Of a stretch of DNA of 48,519 nt, positions 17,514-24,880 are shown piece after piece. A model generated the notes under the pieces. The model was not told where the DNA came from, ran no database searches, and saw nothing but the letters and a program-made list of their open reading frames with translations. The position numbers and the translations under genes were made by a program. The stretch covers positions 1 to 48,519 of the forward strand of contig CANQEW010000018.1 in the NCBI GenBank assembly GCA_947596085.1, given 5' to 3'. Positions within the stretch are counted from its first letter, which is position 1; each line of letters starts with the position of its first letter. Origin of the DNA: an uncultured Clostridia bacterium (GTDB lineage Bacteria > Bacillota > Clostridia > Christensenellales > Aristaeellaceae).

Positions 17514-18245
17514 ATGAGAGGAAAGATACTTGCGACCTTCGAAATCGTGGGGCCGAGCGTTCGTTCGGAGCGGGCGCAGAGGGAGATCGCGCAGACGCTG
17601 GGGATGGCGTTGGGCGAAAAGGCGATCTACAGGCGCGCCGAGAAGGGGAGCGCCTACTTCAGGGGCGATTACGAGGTCGGGGGCTGGCATGTCAGAGGTT
17701 ACTTTGTCAGCTCGGAGCTGTTCGACATCAACTCCATGCCGCGCGTGCTGCGCGCGCTCCAGGCGTTGAGCACGAAGGGCTACGTGCCGGATGGAACGTT
17801 CACCCTTGGATTGATGCCGGAGCGATATGATCTCGACATGATCGTCAATACCTATACCATCCTTGAGGCGCGGCGGAAACTGATAGAACTCGCGCTGGGC
17901 TTCGAGGATGAACTGCAATTCATGATCGGTCAGGGCCTGGCGTTCAGCTTTCCACTGGACAGCTTCTCGTTGCCGGTCATTGAAGCGTGCGCGTGCTTGC
18001 TGAGCCAGATCAGCATCATGGCCATGTCGACGCGCAAGGCGCGGATGAAGCCCTGCGATATGAGCAATCCGAAGTACCAGATGCGTTCATGGTTACTGCG
18101 GCTGGGATTTATCGGCGAACAGTTTGAACGGCCGCGTCAGACTTTGCTGGAGCGACTGGATGGCAACGCCGCCTTCTTCGACGAAGGGGGAAAGCAGCGG
18201 GCAAGGGATAAACGCAGACAACATAAGGCATTGACGCTGGTTTGA
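17514..18245 (+). CDS. Conserved recombinase-associated protein, 'virulence-related protein' type, function unknown
   Basis: A 243-residue protein starting MRGKILATFEIVG at ATG 17514, preceded by GGGAGGAA. A longer start at ATG 17403 (280 residues) is possible but less well placed. The C-terminal part, KPCDMSNPKYQMRSWLLRLGFIG followed by a LERLDGNAAFF-like end, resembles a protein repeatedly found beside serine recombinases in clostridial prophages and often labelled virulence-related, with no demonstrated function. The N-terminal ~60 residues look like a small alpha/beta domain (AQREIAQTLGMALGEKAIYR). No signal peptide or catalytic motif is seen. It ends 18 bases before the first recombinase, so co-transcription is likely; a role in integration control is only a guess from position. 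Confidence 0.65.
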   Translation: MRGKILATFEIVGPSVRSERAQREIAQTLGMALGEKAIYRRAEKGSAYFRGDYEVGGWHVRGYFVSSELFDINSMPRVLRALQALSTKGYVPDGTFTLGLMPERYDLDMIVNTYTILEARRKLIELALGFEDELQFMIGQGLAFSFPLDSFSLPVIEACACLLSQISIMAMSTRKARMKPCDMSNPKYQMRSWLLRLGFIGEQFERPRQTLLERLDGNAAFFDEGGKQRARDKRRQHKALTLV

Positions 18246-18263
18246 GATGGGGGGAAACGGATC

Positions 18264-19289
18264 ATGAAAGAAAAACGTGTCGCAGTGTATTGCCGGGTCA
18301 GCACGCTCGAAGAAACACAGGACAGCTCTTTTGAGACCCAGCGTGATGCCTACATCCAGTTGATTGACAGCAGGGAGGATCTCGTGCTGGCGGACGTCTA
18401 CGGTGACCAAGGCAAGTCGGGCACCTCCATCAAGTGTCGCCCGGAGTTCCGGAGGATGCTCCAGGATTGTGAGGCAGGTAAGATCGACCTCATCATGACC
18501 AAGAGCATCTCTCGCTTCGCCCGCAACCTGCGCGATTGCCTGTCCACCATTGATCGCCTCAAGGAGTTGGGCATCCCTGTGCTCTTTGAGAAGGAAGGGA
18601 TCAATACGATGGACAACAAATCGGATCTGCTGCTGAATGTCCTGGCGGTGATCGCGGAGGAAGAGAGCGCCAGCATCGGTCAGAACATCCGCTGGGCGCA
18701 TGCCCGGAGGAATGCCGCTGGCGATCCGTTTAACAAATCGCCCTATGGGTATGGCCGGGACAAGAAGGCGAACCGTTGGTACATCCGGGAGAATGAGGCG
18801 GAGCGGGTGCGGTTCGCGTTTTCATCGGCGTCGAAGGGAATGTGCTACCAGGAGATACTGAAGGGCCTGAACGCGATGGAGCAGAGGGATGGAACGGGAC
18901 TCGTATGGAAGAACACACGGCTCACGTACATGCTCACGCACGAGGCATACATCGGAGATATTCTGACCAATAAGACCTTCTGCCCCAATCGCGGTACGCA
19001 ACTCGTCAATCATGGCGAGCGGGATCAGTATTACATCGAGGGCCACCATGAAGCAATCGTTGATCGGGAGGTCTTTGCCAGGGTGCAGGAGCTTGTGAAA
19101 AGAAGGCTCCTCTGGTCCGGCAGAAAAACCTTCACCCAGGAGGACCTGGATTTTTTGAACAACGTGCAGCCGAATTCGTACAACGTACAGCCGAATTTGC
19201 ACAATGTGCAGTCGGAATCGGAGGAGGAAATCGGAGGAACATCAGGAAAAGGGGTGAGCGGTCGTGCCGCAAGTGGAGAAAATCTATAA
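18264..19289 (+). CDS. Serine recombinase 1 (short form)
   Basis: A 341-residue large-serine-recombinase relative. The catalytic domain is intact: VAVYCRVST with Ser13 as nucleophile, the GTSIKCRPEFRRML loop, and KSISRFARN with the active-site arginines. A recombinase DNA-binding domain follows (PYGYGRDKKANRWYI, TRLTYMLTHEAYIGD). Unlike its two neighbours it ends without a zinc ribbon or the C-terminal coiled coil. The C-terminus instead carries three NVQ-P/S type repeats encoded by a 21-base tandem repeat and an acidic tail. It may act with its partners rather than alone. Its end overlaps the start of recombinase 2 by 26 bases. Confidence 0.9.
   Translation: MKEKRVAVYCRVSTLEETQDSSFETQRDAYIQLIDSREDLVLADVYGDQGKSGTSIKCRPEFRRMLQDCEAGKIDLIMTKSISRFARNLRDCLSTIDRLKELGIPVLFEKEGINTMDNKSDLLLNVLAVIAEEESASIGQNIRWAHARRNAAGDPFNKSPYGYGRDKKANRWYIRENEAERVRFAFSSASKGMCYQEILKGLNAMEQRDGTGLVWKNTRLTYMLTHEAYIGDILTNKTFCPNRGTQLVNHGERDQYYIEGHHEAIVDREVFARVQELVKRRLLWSGRKTFTQEDLDFLNNVQPNSYNVQPNLHNVQSESEEEIGGTSGKGVSGRAASGENL
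19158..19220 (+). repeat. 21-base tandem repeat, three units
   Basis: Units at 19158-19178, 19179-19199 and 19200-19220 encode variants of (Y/H)NVQPN(S/L) near the C-terminus of recombinase 1. The length is a multiple of three, so copy-number change keeps the frame. Units differ at several bases, so the array is not fresh. Confidence 0.85.
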
Positions 19290-20766
19290 GGGCGCAAGCA
19301 AAACCAATGCGCTCACGGGGCAAAAAGAGCACAAGCGTGTGGCGGCCTACTGTCGCGTCAGCACGGACAATGAGGGCCAGCTGTCGAGCCTGGAACTGCA
19401 GATGGCGGCGTTCCGTACACAGATTGAGATGCGCCCCGATTGGGAACTGGTGGACATCTATGCGGACGAGGGCATCTCCGGCACTCGAGCGGAGAAGCGC
19501 CCGGAATTCCAGCGGATGATCCGGGACTGCGAGGCGGGAAAGATTGATTACATCATCACCAAGAGCATCTCACGCTTCGCCCGAAATACGCTGGAATGCC
19601 TGCAGTATATCCGCCACCTGCAGAGCTGCGGCGTGCAACTGCTGTTCGAGAAGGAAAACATCGACACCGGTACGGCCTTCTCCGAAATGCTGCTGACCAT
19701 TCTGGCGGCCTTTGCCCAGGAGGAGAGCCGCTCGCTGTCGGAGAACGCCAAGTGGGGAATTCGCAAGCGCTTTGAAGCGGGTATCCCCAAGCGCACCTAC
19801 ATCTTTGGTTACAGATACGATGAACAGGGGAACTACGTCATCGTACCGGAACAGGCGGAGACGGTGCGCCGCATCTATGACCTATATGAAACGGGCCGCT
19901 ACTCCATGGATCAGATCGCGCACAAACTCATGGAGGAGAAGCGGCCCTCGGCGTACTGCGACCGGTGGGACGCCTCGCACGTGCATTGCATCCTCAATAA
20001 CGAGAAATACGTAGGGGATGTGCTGATGCAGAAGAAGTACACCGTGGATCACCTGACCCATAAGGAGGCCAAGAACCGGGATCATGTTCTGCCGAGCTAT
20101 TACGTTCGGGATCACCACACGCCCATCGTCACCCGGAAGCAGTATGACCGCGTTCACAAGATTGCTGAGCTTAAGAGCATGCACGGACATACGCCACAGT
20201 ATCCCTACGGCGAGCTGCTGGTGTGTCCAGTGTGTGGGGAGCGGCTGATCCAGCATCAGATGCGCGGGCAGAACTGCGCGTCGGCCTGGCATTGCGACCG
20301 GAACGAGAATTCCTGTGAGCAGTATGTTTTGAAAAAGAAGGTGCTGAACGCGGCGATGCTGGAAGCCTACCAACAGGTGGATATGGATCAGGTCAGGGCG
20401 GCAGGCAACGAAGCCGCGCAAAAGATGCTGGGCATGAAGCAAAAGCATCCGCGCTTCAAGACGGTGGATTTCTTCTGGCTGGACGAGTTGGTGGAGAAGA
20501 TCACCTTCGGTAAGGGCAGAGCCATGACGGTGCACTGGAAGTACGGCGGGAAGACGACGGTCATCATGCAGATCGCCAACACAAAGGACGATCCCATCTA
20601 TGTGGCGGGGATGCTCCGACAGAGGCGGGAGCGCATGGAGAAGGAAGAAGCCCTGCTGGAGAAGGCCAGCGACCTGATGGCCAGCGATCTGCCACAGAAG
20701 AAGGTGGTTGAGGTCATCACACAGGAAGCAAAGAAACTCGCAGATTTAGCGGAGGCGTTCAAATAA
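19264..20766 (+). CDS. Serine recombinase 2 (large serine integrase)
   Basis: A 500-residue large serine recombinase starting at GTG 19264, inside the end of the previous gene, with GGGGTGAG upstream. The catalytic domain has VAAYCRVST with Ser33 and KSISRFARNTLECLQYI. The recombinase domain includes PKRTYIFGYRYDEQGNYVIV and LNNEKYVGDVLMQKKY. A zinc ribbon begins near residue 320 (VCPVCGERL with later cysteines). The C-terminal helices (RRERMEKEEALLEKASDL) could form the coiled coil that controls directionality. It is the most complete integrase of the three. The product would catalyse att-site recombination, with or without its partners. Confidence 0.93.
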   Translation: MPQVEKIYKGASKTNALTGQKEHKRVAAYCRVSTDNEGQLSSLELQMAAFRTQIEMRPDWELVDIYADEGISGTRAEKRPEFQRMIRDCEAGKIDYIITKSISRFARNTLECLQYIRHLQSCGVQLLFEKENIDTGTAFSEMLLTILAAFAQEESRSLSENAKWGIRKRFEAGIPKRTYIFGYRYDEQGNYVIVPEQAETVRRIYDLYETGRYSMDQIAHKLMEEKRPSAYCDRWDASHVHCILNNEKYVGDVLMQKKYTVDHLTHKEAKNRDHVLPSYYVRDHHTPIVTRKQYDRVHKIAELKSMHGHTPQYPYGELLVCPVCGERLIQHQMRGQNCASAWHCDRNENSCEQYVLKKKVLNAAMLEAYQQVDMDQVRAAGNEAAQKMLGMKQKHPRFKTVDFFWLDELVEKITFGKGRAMTVHWKYGGKTTVIMQIANTKDDPIYVAGMLRQRRERMEKEEALLEKASDLMASDLPQKKVVEVITQEAKKLADLAEAFK

Positions 20767-20828
20767 TGAAGCGAAGGGGGAGGGTTTGTCCTCCCTTTCT
20801 AGCGATCAGGAAAGGGGGCAACGACAAC

Positions 20829-22076
20829 ATGATTGTACGACATATCCGAAACAAGAATTACGGCAAGAAGAAGAGGGTTGCAGCCTACTGTCGCGTCAGC
20901 ACGGATAAGGCGGAACAGGAAGAGAGCTTTGAGACGCAGATCGCCACATATGAACGGGTGATCCGAAACAATCCCGAATGGGAGTATGCGGGCATCTACG
21001 CGGACGAGGGCAAGAGCGCCACCAGCGCCGACCACCGGCCTGAGTTTCAGCGAATGATCGCGGATGCGCTGGACGAGAAAATCGACGTGATTTTGGTGAA
21101 ATCCATTTCCCGATTTTCCCGGAACATCGTGGACTGCCAGACCTATGTGGAAAAGCTGCGGGAGAAAGGCGTCTCCGTGCGGTTCGAGCGGGAGAACATC
21201 GACTCGCTGAATCCGGCCTGCTCGATGATGTTCTCCCTGCTGGCGGCCATCGCCCAGGATGAGAGTCGGTCAATCAGCGAGAACGTCAAATGGGCTGTTG
21301 CCCGGCGCTTTGAACGGGGCGAGTACAAGATTGGGAACAATCAGGTGCTGGGCTACGACGCGGATGAGGACGGCAAACCCGTTCCCAATGGCGACGCCTG
21401 GATCGTGCGGAGAATCTTCCAACTGTTCACGGAGGGAAAGAGCGTGCGCCAGGTGGCGGAGCTGGTGACGGCGGAAGGCGGACATGGGTTGAGAAGCGAG
21501 GGAACGCTGAGCTATCAGACAGTGCTGTCCATCCTGCAGAACGAGATCTACGTGGGCGACCGCTGCCTGCAGAAACGACCGCCGGTGCATTATCTGACCA
21601 AGAAGGCTGACCCTCGAGCGGAGTACAAGAGCTACTACCTGAAGGATGTTCACACGCCGTTGATTGAACGGGAAATGTGGGAGAAGGCGCAAGCGATGTT
21701 GACCACCCGCCAGGAGCGGATGGCTCAGGGCGTTTTTCAGAAGAGCGGTACCCACTTCCTGTACGGCAGAGTTTTCTGCGGGCAGTGCGGTGCGCCTTAC
21801 AAGCGTAGGACGGTGACCAACTCGCATAAGAGCGGCGCGGAGAGGTACTACAAGGTATGGAATTGCAAGGAACGTCAAAAGGGTGTACAGGGGAAGCGCT
21901 GTCTGAATCCTACGCTCCATGAAGCAAAGCTGCTGGAGATGATCAGCCAGAAGCTTGGATGGGAATGGAGCGATATGGAACACTTTGATGCGGAACGATT
22001 CCTGCAAGAAGTGGAACGGGTGGAGATTATGCCGGACGGTGAGATCATCGTCCAAAGAAATACGCAGGCAGCGTGA
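20829..22076 (+). CDS. Serine recombinase 3 (large serine integrase)
   Basis: A 415-residue serine recombinase. I take ATG 20829, with AAGGGGG upstream, as the start; an in-frame ATG at 20766 overlapping the previous stop (TAATGA) would add 21 residues unlike the family. Ser24 of VAAYCRVST is the nucleophile, KSISRFSRNIVDCQ carries active-site arginines, and a recombinase domain (LGYDADEDGKPV, LQNEIYVGDRCLQKRP) and a zinc ribbon (RVFCGQCGAPYKRR, near residue 315) follow. The C-terminus is shorter than that of recombinase 2. The three genes overlap or abut, so they form one operon, closed by the hairpin at 22088-22126. Triplets of serine recombinases are known from some Firmicute mobile elements. 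Confidence 0.93.
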   Translation: MIVRHIRNKNYGKKKRVAAYCRVSTDKAEQEESFETQIATYERVIRNNPEWEYAGIYADEGKSATSADHRPEFQRMIADALDEKIDVILVKSISRFSRNIVDCQTYVEKLREKGVSVRFERENIDSLNPACSMMFSLLAAIAQDESRSISENVKWAVARRFERGEYKIGNNQVLGYDADEDGKPVPNGDAWIVRRIFQLFTEGKSVRQVAELVTAEGGHGLRSEGTLSYQTVLSILQNEIYVGDRCLQKRPPVHYLTKKADPRAEYKSYYLKDVHTPLIEREMWEKAQAMLTTRQERMAQGVFQKSGTHFLYGRVFCGQCGAPYKRRTVTNSHKSGAERYYKVWNCKERQKGVQGKRCLNPTLHEAKLLEMISQKLGWEWSDMEHFDAERFLQEVERVEIMPDGEIIVQRNTQAA

Positions 22077-22087
22077 CTACTACATAG

Positions 22088-22126
22088 GCCGGGACGTCAT
22101 CTTCGGATGATGCCTCGGCTTTTTTT
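22088..22126 (+). terminator. Intrinsic terminator after recombinase operon
   Basis: A 14-base-pair stem with one mismatch and two G-T pairs (22088-22101 with 22106-22119) is capped by the stable TTCG tetraloop and followed by seven T residues (22120-22126). It begins 11 bases after the third recombinase stop. Confidence 0.92.
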
Positions 22127-22170
22127 CTTTAGACGTACCATGCGGTGACGAACTATTGAGGGCGTAGAGC

Positions 22171-22221
22171 CTTTCTCACTTTGCAGCTTTATGGGGGCGA
22201 TAAGGCTGCAAAATGAGAAAG
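22171..22221. repeat. Large dyad (22-base arms), candidate attachment-type site A
   Basis: The left arm (22171-22192) matches the reverse complement of the right arm (22200-22221) at 20 of 22 positions, around the 7-base centre GGGGGCG. No T run follows on either strand. It lies between the recombinase operon and the toxin-antitoxin genes. Its right part resembles a second site at 22902-22934. Serine integrase att sites are imperfect dyads of about this size, so an att role is plausible; a transcription-ending hairpin is the alternative. Confidence 0.5.
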
Positions 22222-22233
22222 AATAAACAAGAC

Positions 22234-22512
22234 CTATTTTTTGAAAATGTCGGAGTGCGAGCCTGTATCCACAAGCGTTAATGTCAATATGTCGTTTTCA
22301 ATGAGGTAGACAAGCAGCCAATCTGGCTTAATATGACATTCCCTGAATCCGATAAATCCACCTGACAAACTGTGGTCTCGATACTTTTCATCAAGCTGCT
22401 TGCCCTGACGCAACAGATCGACAACCTCATCTAGCAACGAGAGATCGAGGCCACGCTTTTTCATCAACTTATAGCGTTTCTTGTAGATCGAGGTGAATTT
22501 AACTTGATACAT
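22234..22512 (-). CDS. yafQ: YafQ-type toxin of type II toxin-antitoxin system
   Basis: A 92-residue toxin of the RelE/YafQ superfamily, expected to be a ribosome-dependent mRNA endonuclease. Family features seen are YQVKFTSIYKKRYKLMKKRG, LPxxYRDHxLxG-like KYRDHSLSGGFIGFRECHI, the WLLVYLIENDILTLTLV strand pair, and the terminal TGSHSDIF with the conserved histidine and phenylalanine. The start ATG at 22512 shares one base with the antitoxin stop (TGATG on the - strand), so the two are translationally coupled, antitoxin first as usual. The gene ends 13 bases from the large dyad at 22171-22221. Confidence 0.9.
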   Translation of the reverse strand: MYQVKFTSIYKKRYKLMKKRGLDLSLLDEVVDLLRQGKQLDEKYRDHSLSGGFIGFRECHIKPDWLLVYLIENDILTLTLVDTGSHSDIFKK

Positions 22513-22784
22513 CAATCGTCCAGCGCCGCCTTTAATTCTTCCATGCTGTTGTATCCTTTGACGTCAGGGTCGCGGGATATTCTTCTGGCCTCTGCCATGG
22601 CGCTGATTGTTTGATCGCTATACTGTGGAACTTCTACCGCGAAAGGAAGTCCGCCGCGAAGAACGCACTGGTGCAGAAAAAGGTTGACGGCACCCGACAT
22701 ATCCAAGCCGAGACTTGCAAAAAGGTCGGTCGCTTCGCGCTTGATATCAGTATCTATGCGAATTTGAGTGGGGCTTGTAGCCAT
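22512..22784 (-). CDS. dinJ: DinJ/RelB-type antitoxin
   Basis: A 90-residue antitoxin with a ribbon-helix-helix N-terminus (TQIRIDTDIKREATDLFASL) and the family-typical GLDMSGAVNLFLHQCVLRGGLPF, followed by a C-terminal toxin-binding tail. The ATG at 22784 is preceded by AGGAGATG on the - strand. It should neutralise the YafQ-like partner by direct binding and repress the operon by binding near the promoter at 22813-22841. It lies at the prophage/polysaccharide junction, where it would favour retention of the neighbouring element. Confidence 0.9.
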   Translation of the reverse strand: MATSPTQIRIDTDIKREATDLFASLGLDMSGAVNLFLHQCVLRGGLPFAVEVPQYSDQTISAMAEARRISRDPDVKGYNSMEELKAALDD

Positions 22785-22812
22785 ACAATCATCTCCTTCC
22801 AGTCACACTTAT

Positions 22813-22841
22813 ATTATATGCGGTTTGATTTACAATGTCAA
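22813..22841 (-). promoter_or_regulatory. Perfect consensus sigma-70/A promoter of the toxin-antitoxin operon
   Basis: On the - strand TTGACA (22836-22841) is followed after 17 bases by TATAAT (22813-22818), an exact match to both consensus hexamers at optimal spacing. It lies 28 bases upstream of the antitoxin start. Such a strong promoter fits autorepressed antitoxin operons. Confidence 0.9.
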
Positions 22842-22901
22842 GCGATTCGACGACATTTTGCAAATGAAAATATTAACAATGAGATTGTTTATGACATGGT
22901 A

Positions 22902-22934
22902 TTGCAGCTTTATGAGAGCAGATAAGGAAGCAAA
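22902..22934. repeat. Degenerate copy of the dyad (site B)
   Basis: This stretch matches 22181-22212 at 28 of 33 aligned positions: the first 13 bases (TTGCAGCTTTATG) are identical, GATAAGG and GCAAA are shared, and one base is inserted. It keeps partial dyad symmetry (TTGC and CTTTAT facing ATAAGG and GCAA). Sites A and B lie in the same orientation on either side of the toxin-antitoxin operon, about 720 bases apart. Confidence 0.5.
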
Positions 22935-23031
22935 GGGGAAAATAGCGCATTCGCCTTCAGACAGCTGTCTCAAGGGTATGATGCAGAAGAAAGTGGGCGT
23001 CTTTGTTGAGAGCAGCAAGCATTTTCAGCAC

Positions 23032-23174
23032 GTTATCTCCAATATAAAAGCCAGTTTTTCATCCCCAATATAAAAGTGGGGCAACTACGGTACATGGAGG
23101 CTAAAACACTATATATTGTGGCCGCGCTTTCAAAAAATCATATATCTTGTGGTTATCTCCAAAGTAAAAGCGGG
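23032..23174. repeat. Three short repeats resembling an IS21-type element end
   Basis: The motif GTTATCTCCAA-(TA/AG)-TAAAAG occurs at 23032-23050 and 23152-23170, with a variant ATCCCCAATATAAAAG at 23061-23076. Multiple internal copies of a terminal repeat are a feature of IS21-family ends, and no transposase gene remains, so I read this as a solo end or scar. It directly abuts the point where the priming transferase gene becomes recognisable. The rest of 22842-23174 holds no credible gene. Confidence 0.4.
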
Positions 23175-23603
23175 AAATTGCGTACAATGGTGCCTCAGGC
23201 GGAGAGTATGCTGGACAGCCTGCTAGATCAGAACGAAATGGATGGTCCGGTGTTTAAGATTAAGGATGATCCACGCATTACGCGGGTGGGAAAATTTCTT
23301 CGCAAAACGAGCATCGACGAATTGCCGCAGTTATGGAATATCCTTAAAGGGGATATGAGTATTGTAGGTCCACGGCCGGCAATCCCGCGAGAAGTTGAGC
23401 AGTACACGGTGTATCAGCGGCAACGACTATATGTTACGCCTGGGTTGACCTGTTACTGGCAGATTCAGTCACATAGGAATGAATTGAGCTATGACGAGTG
23501 GTTGGAACTGGATCTGAAGTATATACGGGAGCGAAGCTTTTGGGTGGATTGGAAGATTATTTTTAAGACATTTGGTGCGGTTCTGAAATTGACGGGTGAA
23601 TAA
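23175..23603 (+). pseudogene. 3' remnant of priming undecaprenyl-phosphate sugar-1-phosphate transferase
   Basis: This fragment encodes the C-terminal ~140 residues of a bacterial sugar transferase that would start glycan assembly by moving a sugar-1-phosphate to undecaprenyl phosphate. Visible motifs are RTMVPQAE (the usual KFRSMV region), [22 protein letters not shown] with the catalytic Asp-Glu pair, and [19 protein letters not shown]. The membrane re-entrant helix and everything before it are absent. The upstream open frame to 23076 is unrelated and has no ribosome binding site, so the piece is probably not functional. The break coincides with repeats resembling an insertion-sequence end and with the prophage junction. 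The missing 5' part could lie left of the prophage, outside this window. Confidence 0.85.
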
Positions 23604-23636
23604 ACGCATAGTTAAGAATGGTTATAAACAAACAGA

Positions 23637-23664
23637 TTGAAGTAATATGATTATAAGGTATAAT
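23637..23664 (+). promoter_or_regulatory. Candidate promoter for polysaccharide cluster
   Basis: TTGAAG (23637-23642), a 16-base spacer and TATAAT (23659-23664) lie in the AT-rich 250-base gap before the heptose kinase gene. Because the natural 5' end of the cluster is broken, this is the best visible promoter for the genes that follow. Confidence 0.55.
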
Positions 23665-23856
23665 GAAAACTGGAATAGTGATATTATCAGTATAGGATTT
23701 CGGATACGATTTATAGTTGGTTAGCTGTGAAGAAGAGGAAAGTTATTTTAAAAAGAGTTTAGCATGAGCAGTGCAAAGGAAGAAAAACGATAATTTATGT
23801 TTAATGGCGCATAATGATGTTAGTATCTATAGTGGTTGAAAGGAAATAGTGTAGGA

Positions 23857-24861
23857 ATGATTATCACGAAGACTCCTTTCCGTATGTCATTTTTCGGTGG
23901 GGGGACAGATATAAAAGACTTCTTTGAAGAATATGGTGGGGCAGTTTTATCAACAACATTTGATAAGTACTGCTACGTCAACGTGCGCCATTTGCCGCGG
24001 TTCTTTGACTATTCAACCGAGCTTTGTTATTCCCAAACCGAGCGTGTTACCGATGTTGAGCAGATTAAGCATCCTGCCATCCGCAATGCGATGAAAATGT
24101 TAGATATGCATGAAATCCGACTCACATATGAGTCCGATTTGCCTGCACGTTCTGGACTCGGAACATCATCATCATTCGCCGTTGGAATGTTGAACGCTTT
24201 TCACGCGTTAAAGGGGAAATATGTTGATAAAGGACGTCTTGCCGATGAAGCGATTTATCTTGAGCGTACACTTTGCAATGAAGCAGGTGGCTGGCAGGAT
24301 CAGATAGCGTCTGCGTTTGGTGGACTGAATCGTATCAGTTTTAATGCCAATGGTTATGAAGTGCGACCGGTAATCATTTCGCCTGAGCGTAAGCGTCGTC
24401 TCAACGACAATCTTGTTATGTTTTTTACCGGATTTGCTCGCTTCTCATCAGAAGTGCAGGAGGCAAATGCAAAAGAACGTGGAGAAAAGATCACACAGTT
24501 GAAAGAAATGCTTACTCTTGTTGATGAAGCGGAAAATGTTTTAATCAATAAGTATGCTGACATAGATGAGTTTGGCAGGCTTTTGGATTACACTTGGAAG
24601 CTCAAGAGACAGACAGGATCAGCCGTAACGACGGAAGGCATTGATGCCCTCTACGCGAAAGGAATCGCGGCGGGGGCTTTAGGCGGGAAACTCTTAGGAG
24701 CGGGCGGTGGAGGATTTCTTATTTTTTACGTTCAGCCCGATCGCAGAGCGAGCGTAATCGAAGCAATGAAGGATCTGCTTTATGTACCATTCGAGTTTGA
24801 AAACGGTGGGGCGAGGGTCATATATTATTCACCAGAGAGCTATACGCCCGCAATAAAATAA
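23857..24861 (+). CDS. hddA: D-glycero-D-manno-heptose 7-phosphate kinase
   Basis: A 334-residue GHMP kinase that should phosphorylate D,D-heptose 7-phosphate at C1 to the 1,7-bisphosphate, the second step to GDP-heptose. The N-terminus ITKTPFRMSFFGGGTDIKDF is the hallmark of HddA-like kinases. The GHMP ATP loop appears at about residues 95-106 as PARSGLGTSSSFAVG, and the C-terminal motif as GKLLGAGGGGFL. The ATG at 23857 is chosen because the protein begins with family-conserved residues there; a TTG at 23836 is in frame. The ribosome binding site is weak. HddC, GmhB and GmhA activities follow within 3 kb, which confirms the pathway. Confidence 0.9.
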   Translation: MIITKTPFRMSFFGGGTDIKDFFEEYGGAVLSTTFDKYCYVNVRHLPRFFDYSTELCYSQTERVTDVEQIKHPAIRNAMKMLDMHEIRLTYESDLPARSGLGTSSSFAVGMLNAFHALKGKYVDKGRLADEAIYLERTLCNEAGGWQDQIASAFGGLNRISFNANGYEVRPVIISPERKRRLNDNLVMFFTGFARFSSEVQEANAKERGEKITQLKEMLTLVDEAENVLINKYADIDEFGRLLDYTWKLKRQTGSAVTTEGIDALYAKGIAAGALGGKLLGAGGGGFLIFYVQPDRRASVIEAMKDLLYVPFEFENGGARVIYYSPESYTPAIK

Positions 24862-24880
24862 CGAAATGAGAGGGAGATCG

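Larger units (their letters stand above)
1..22130. mobile_element. Prophage, right part (tail, lysis and recombinase modules); left end outside window
   Basis: The gene order is tail tube, G/GT chaperone, tape measure, Dit, Tal, tip protein, holin, endolysin, then recombinases. This is the standard late region of a siphovirus, with the integration genes at the far right. The absence of a sheath gene supports a non-contractile tail. Base composition is GC-rich throughout and drops sharply after about 22.13 kb. Head, packaging, replication and repressor genes are not in the window. The exact right boundary is uncertain: it may be the terminator at 22126, the dyad near 22171-22221, or a point further right if the toxin-antitoxin pair is cargo. 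Confidence 0.9.

Noticed and set aside
19158..19220. Possible CRISPR-like array
   Set aside because: Three 21-base units are directly adjacent, without spacers, and lie in frame within a recombinase gene.
22611..23073. Short + strand frames opposite and beyond the antitoxin
   Set aside because: They run antisense through the toxin-antitoxin promoter and repeats, lack ribosome binding sites and show no family pattern.
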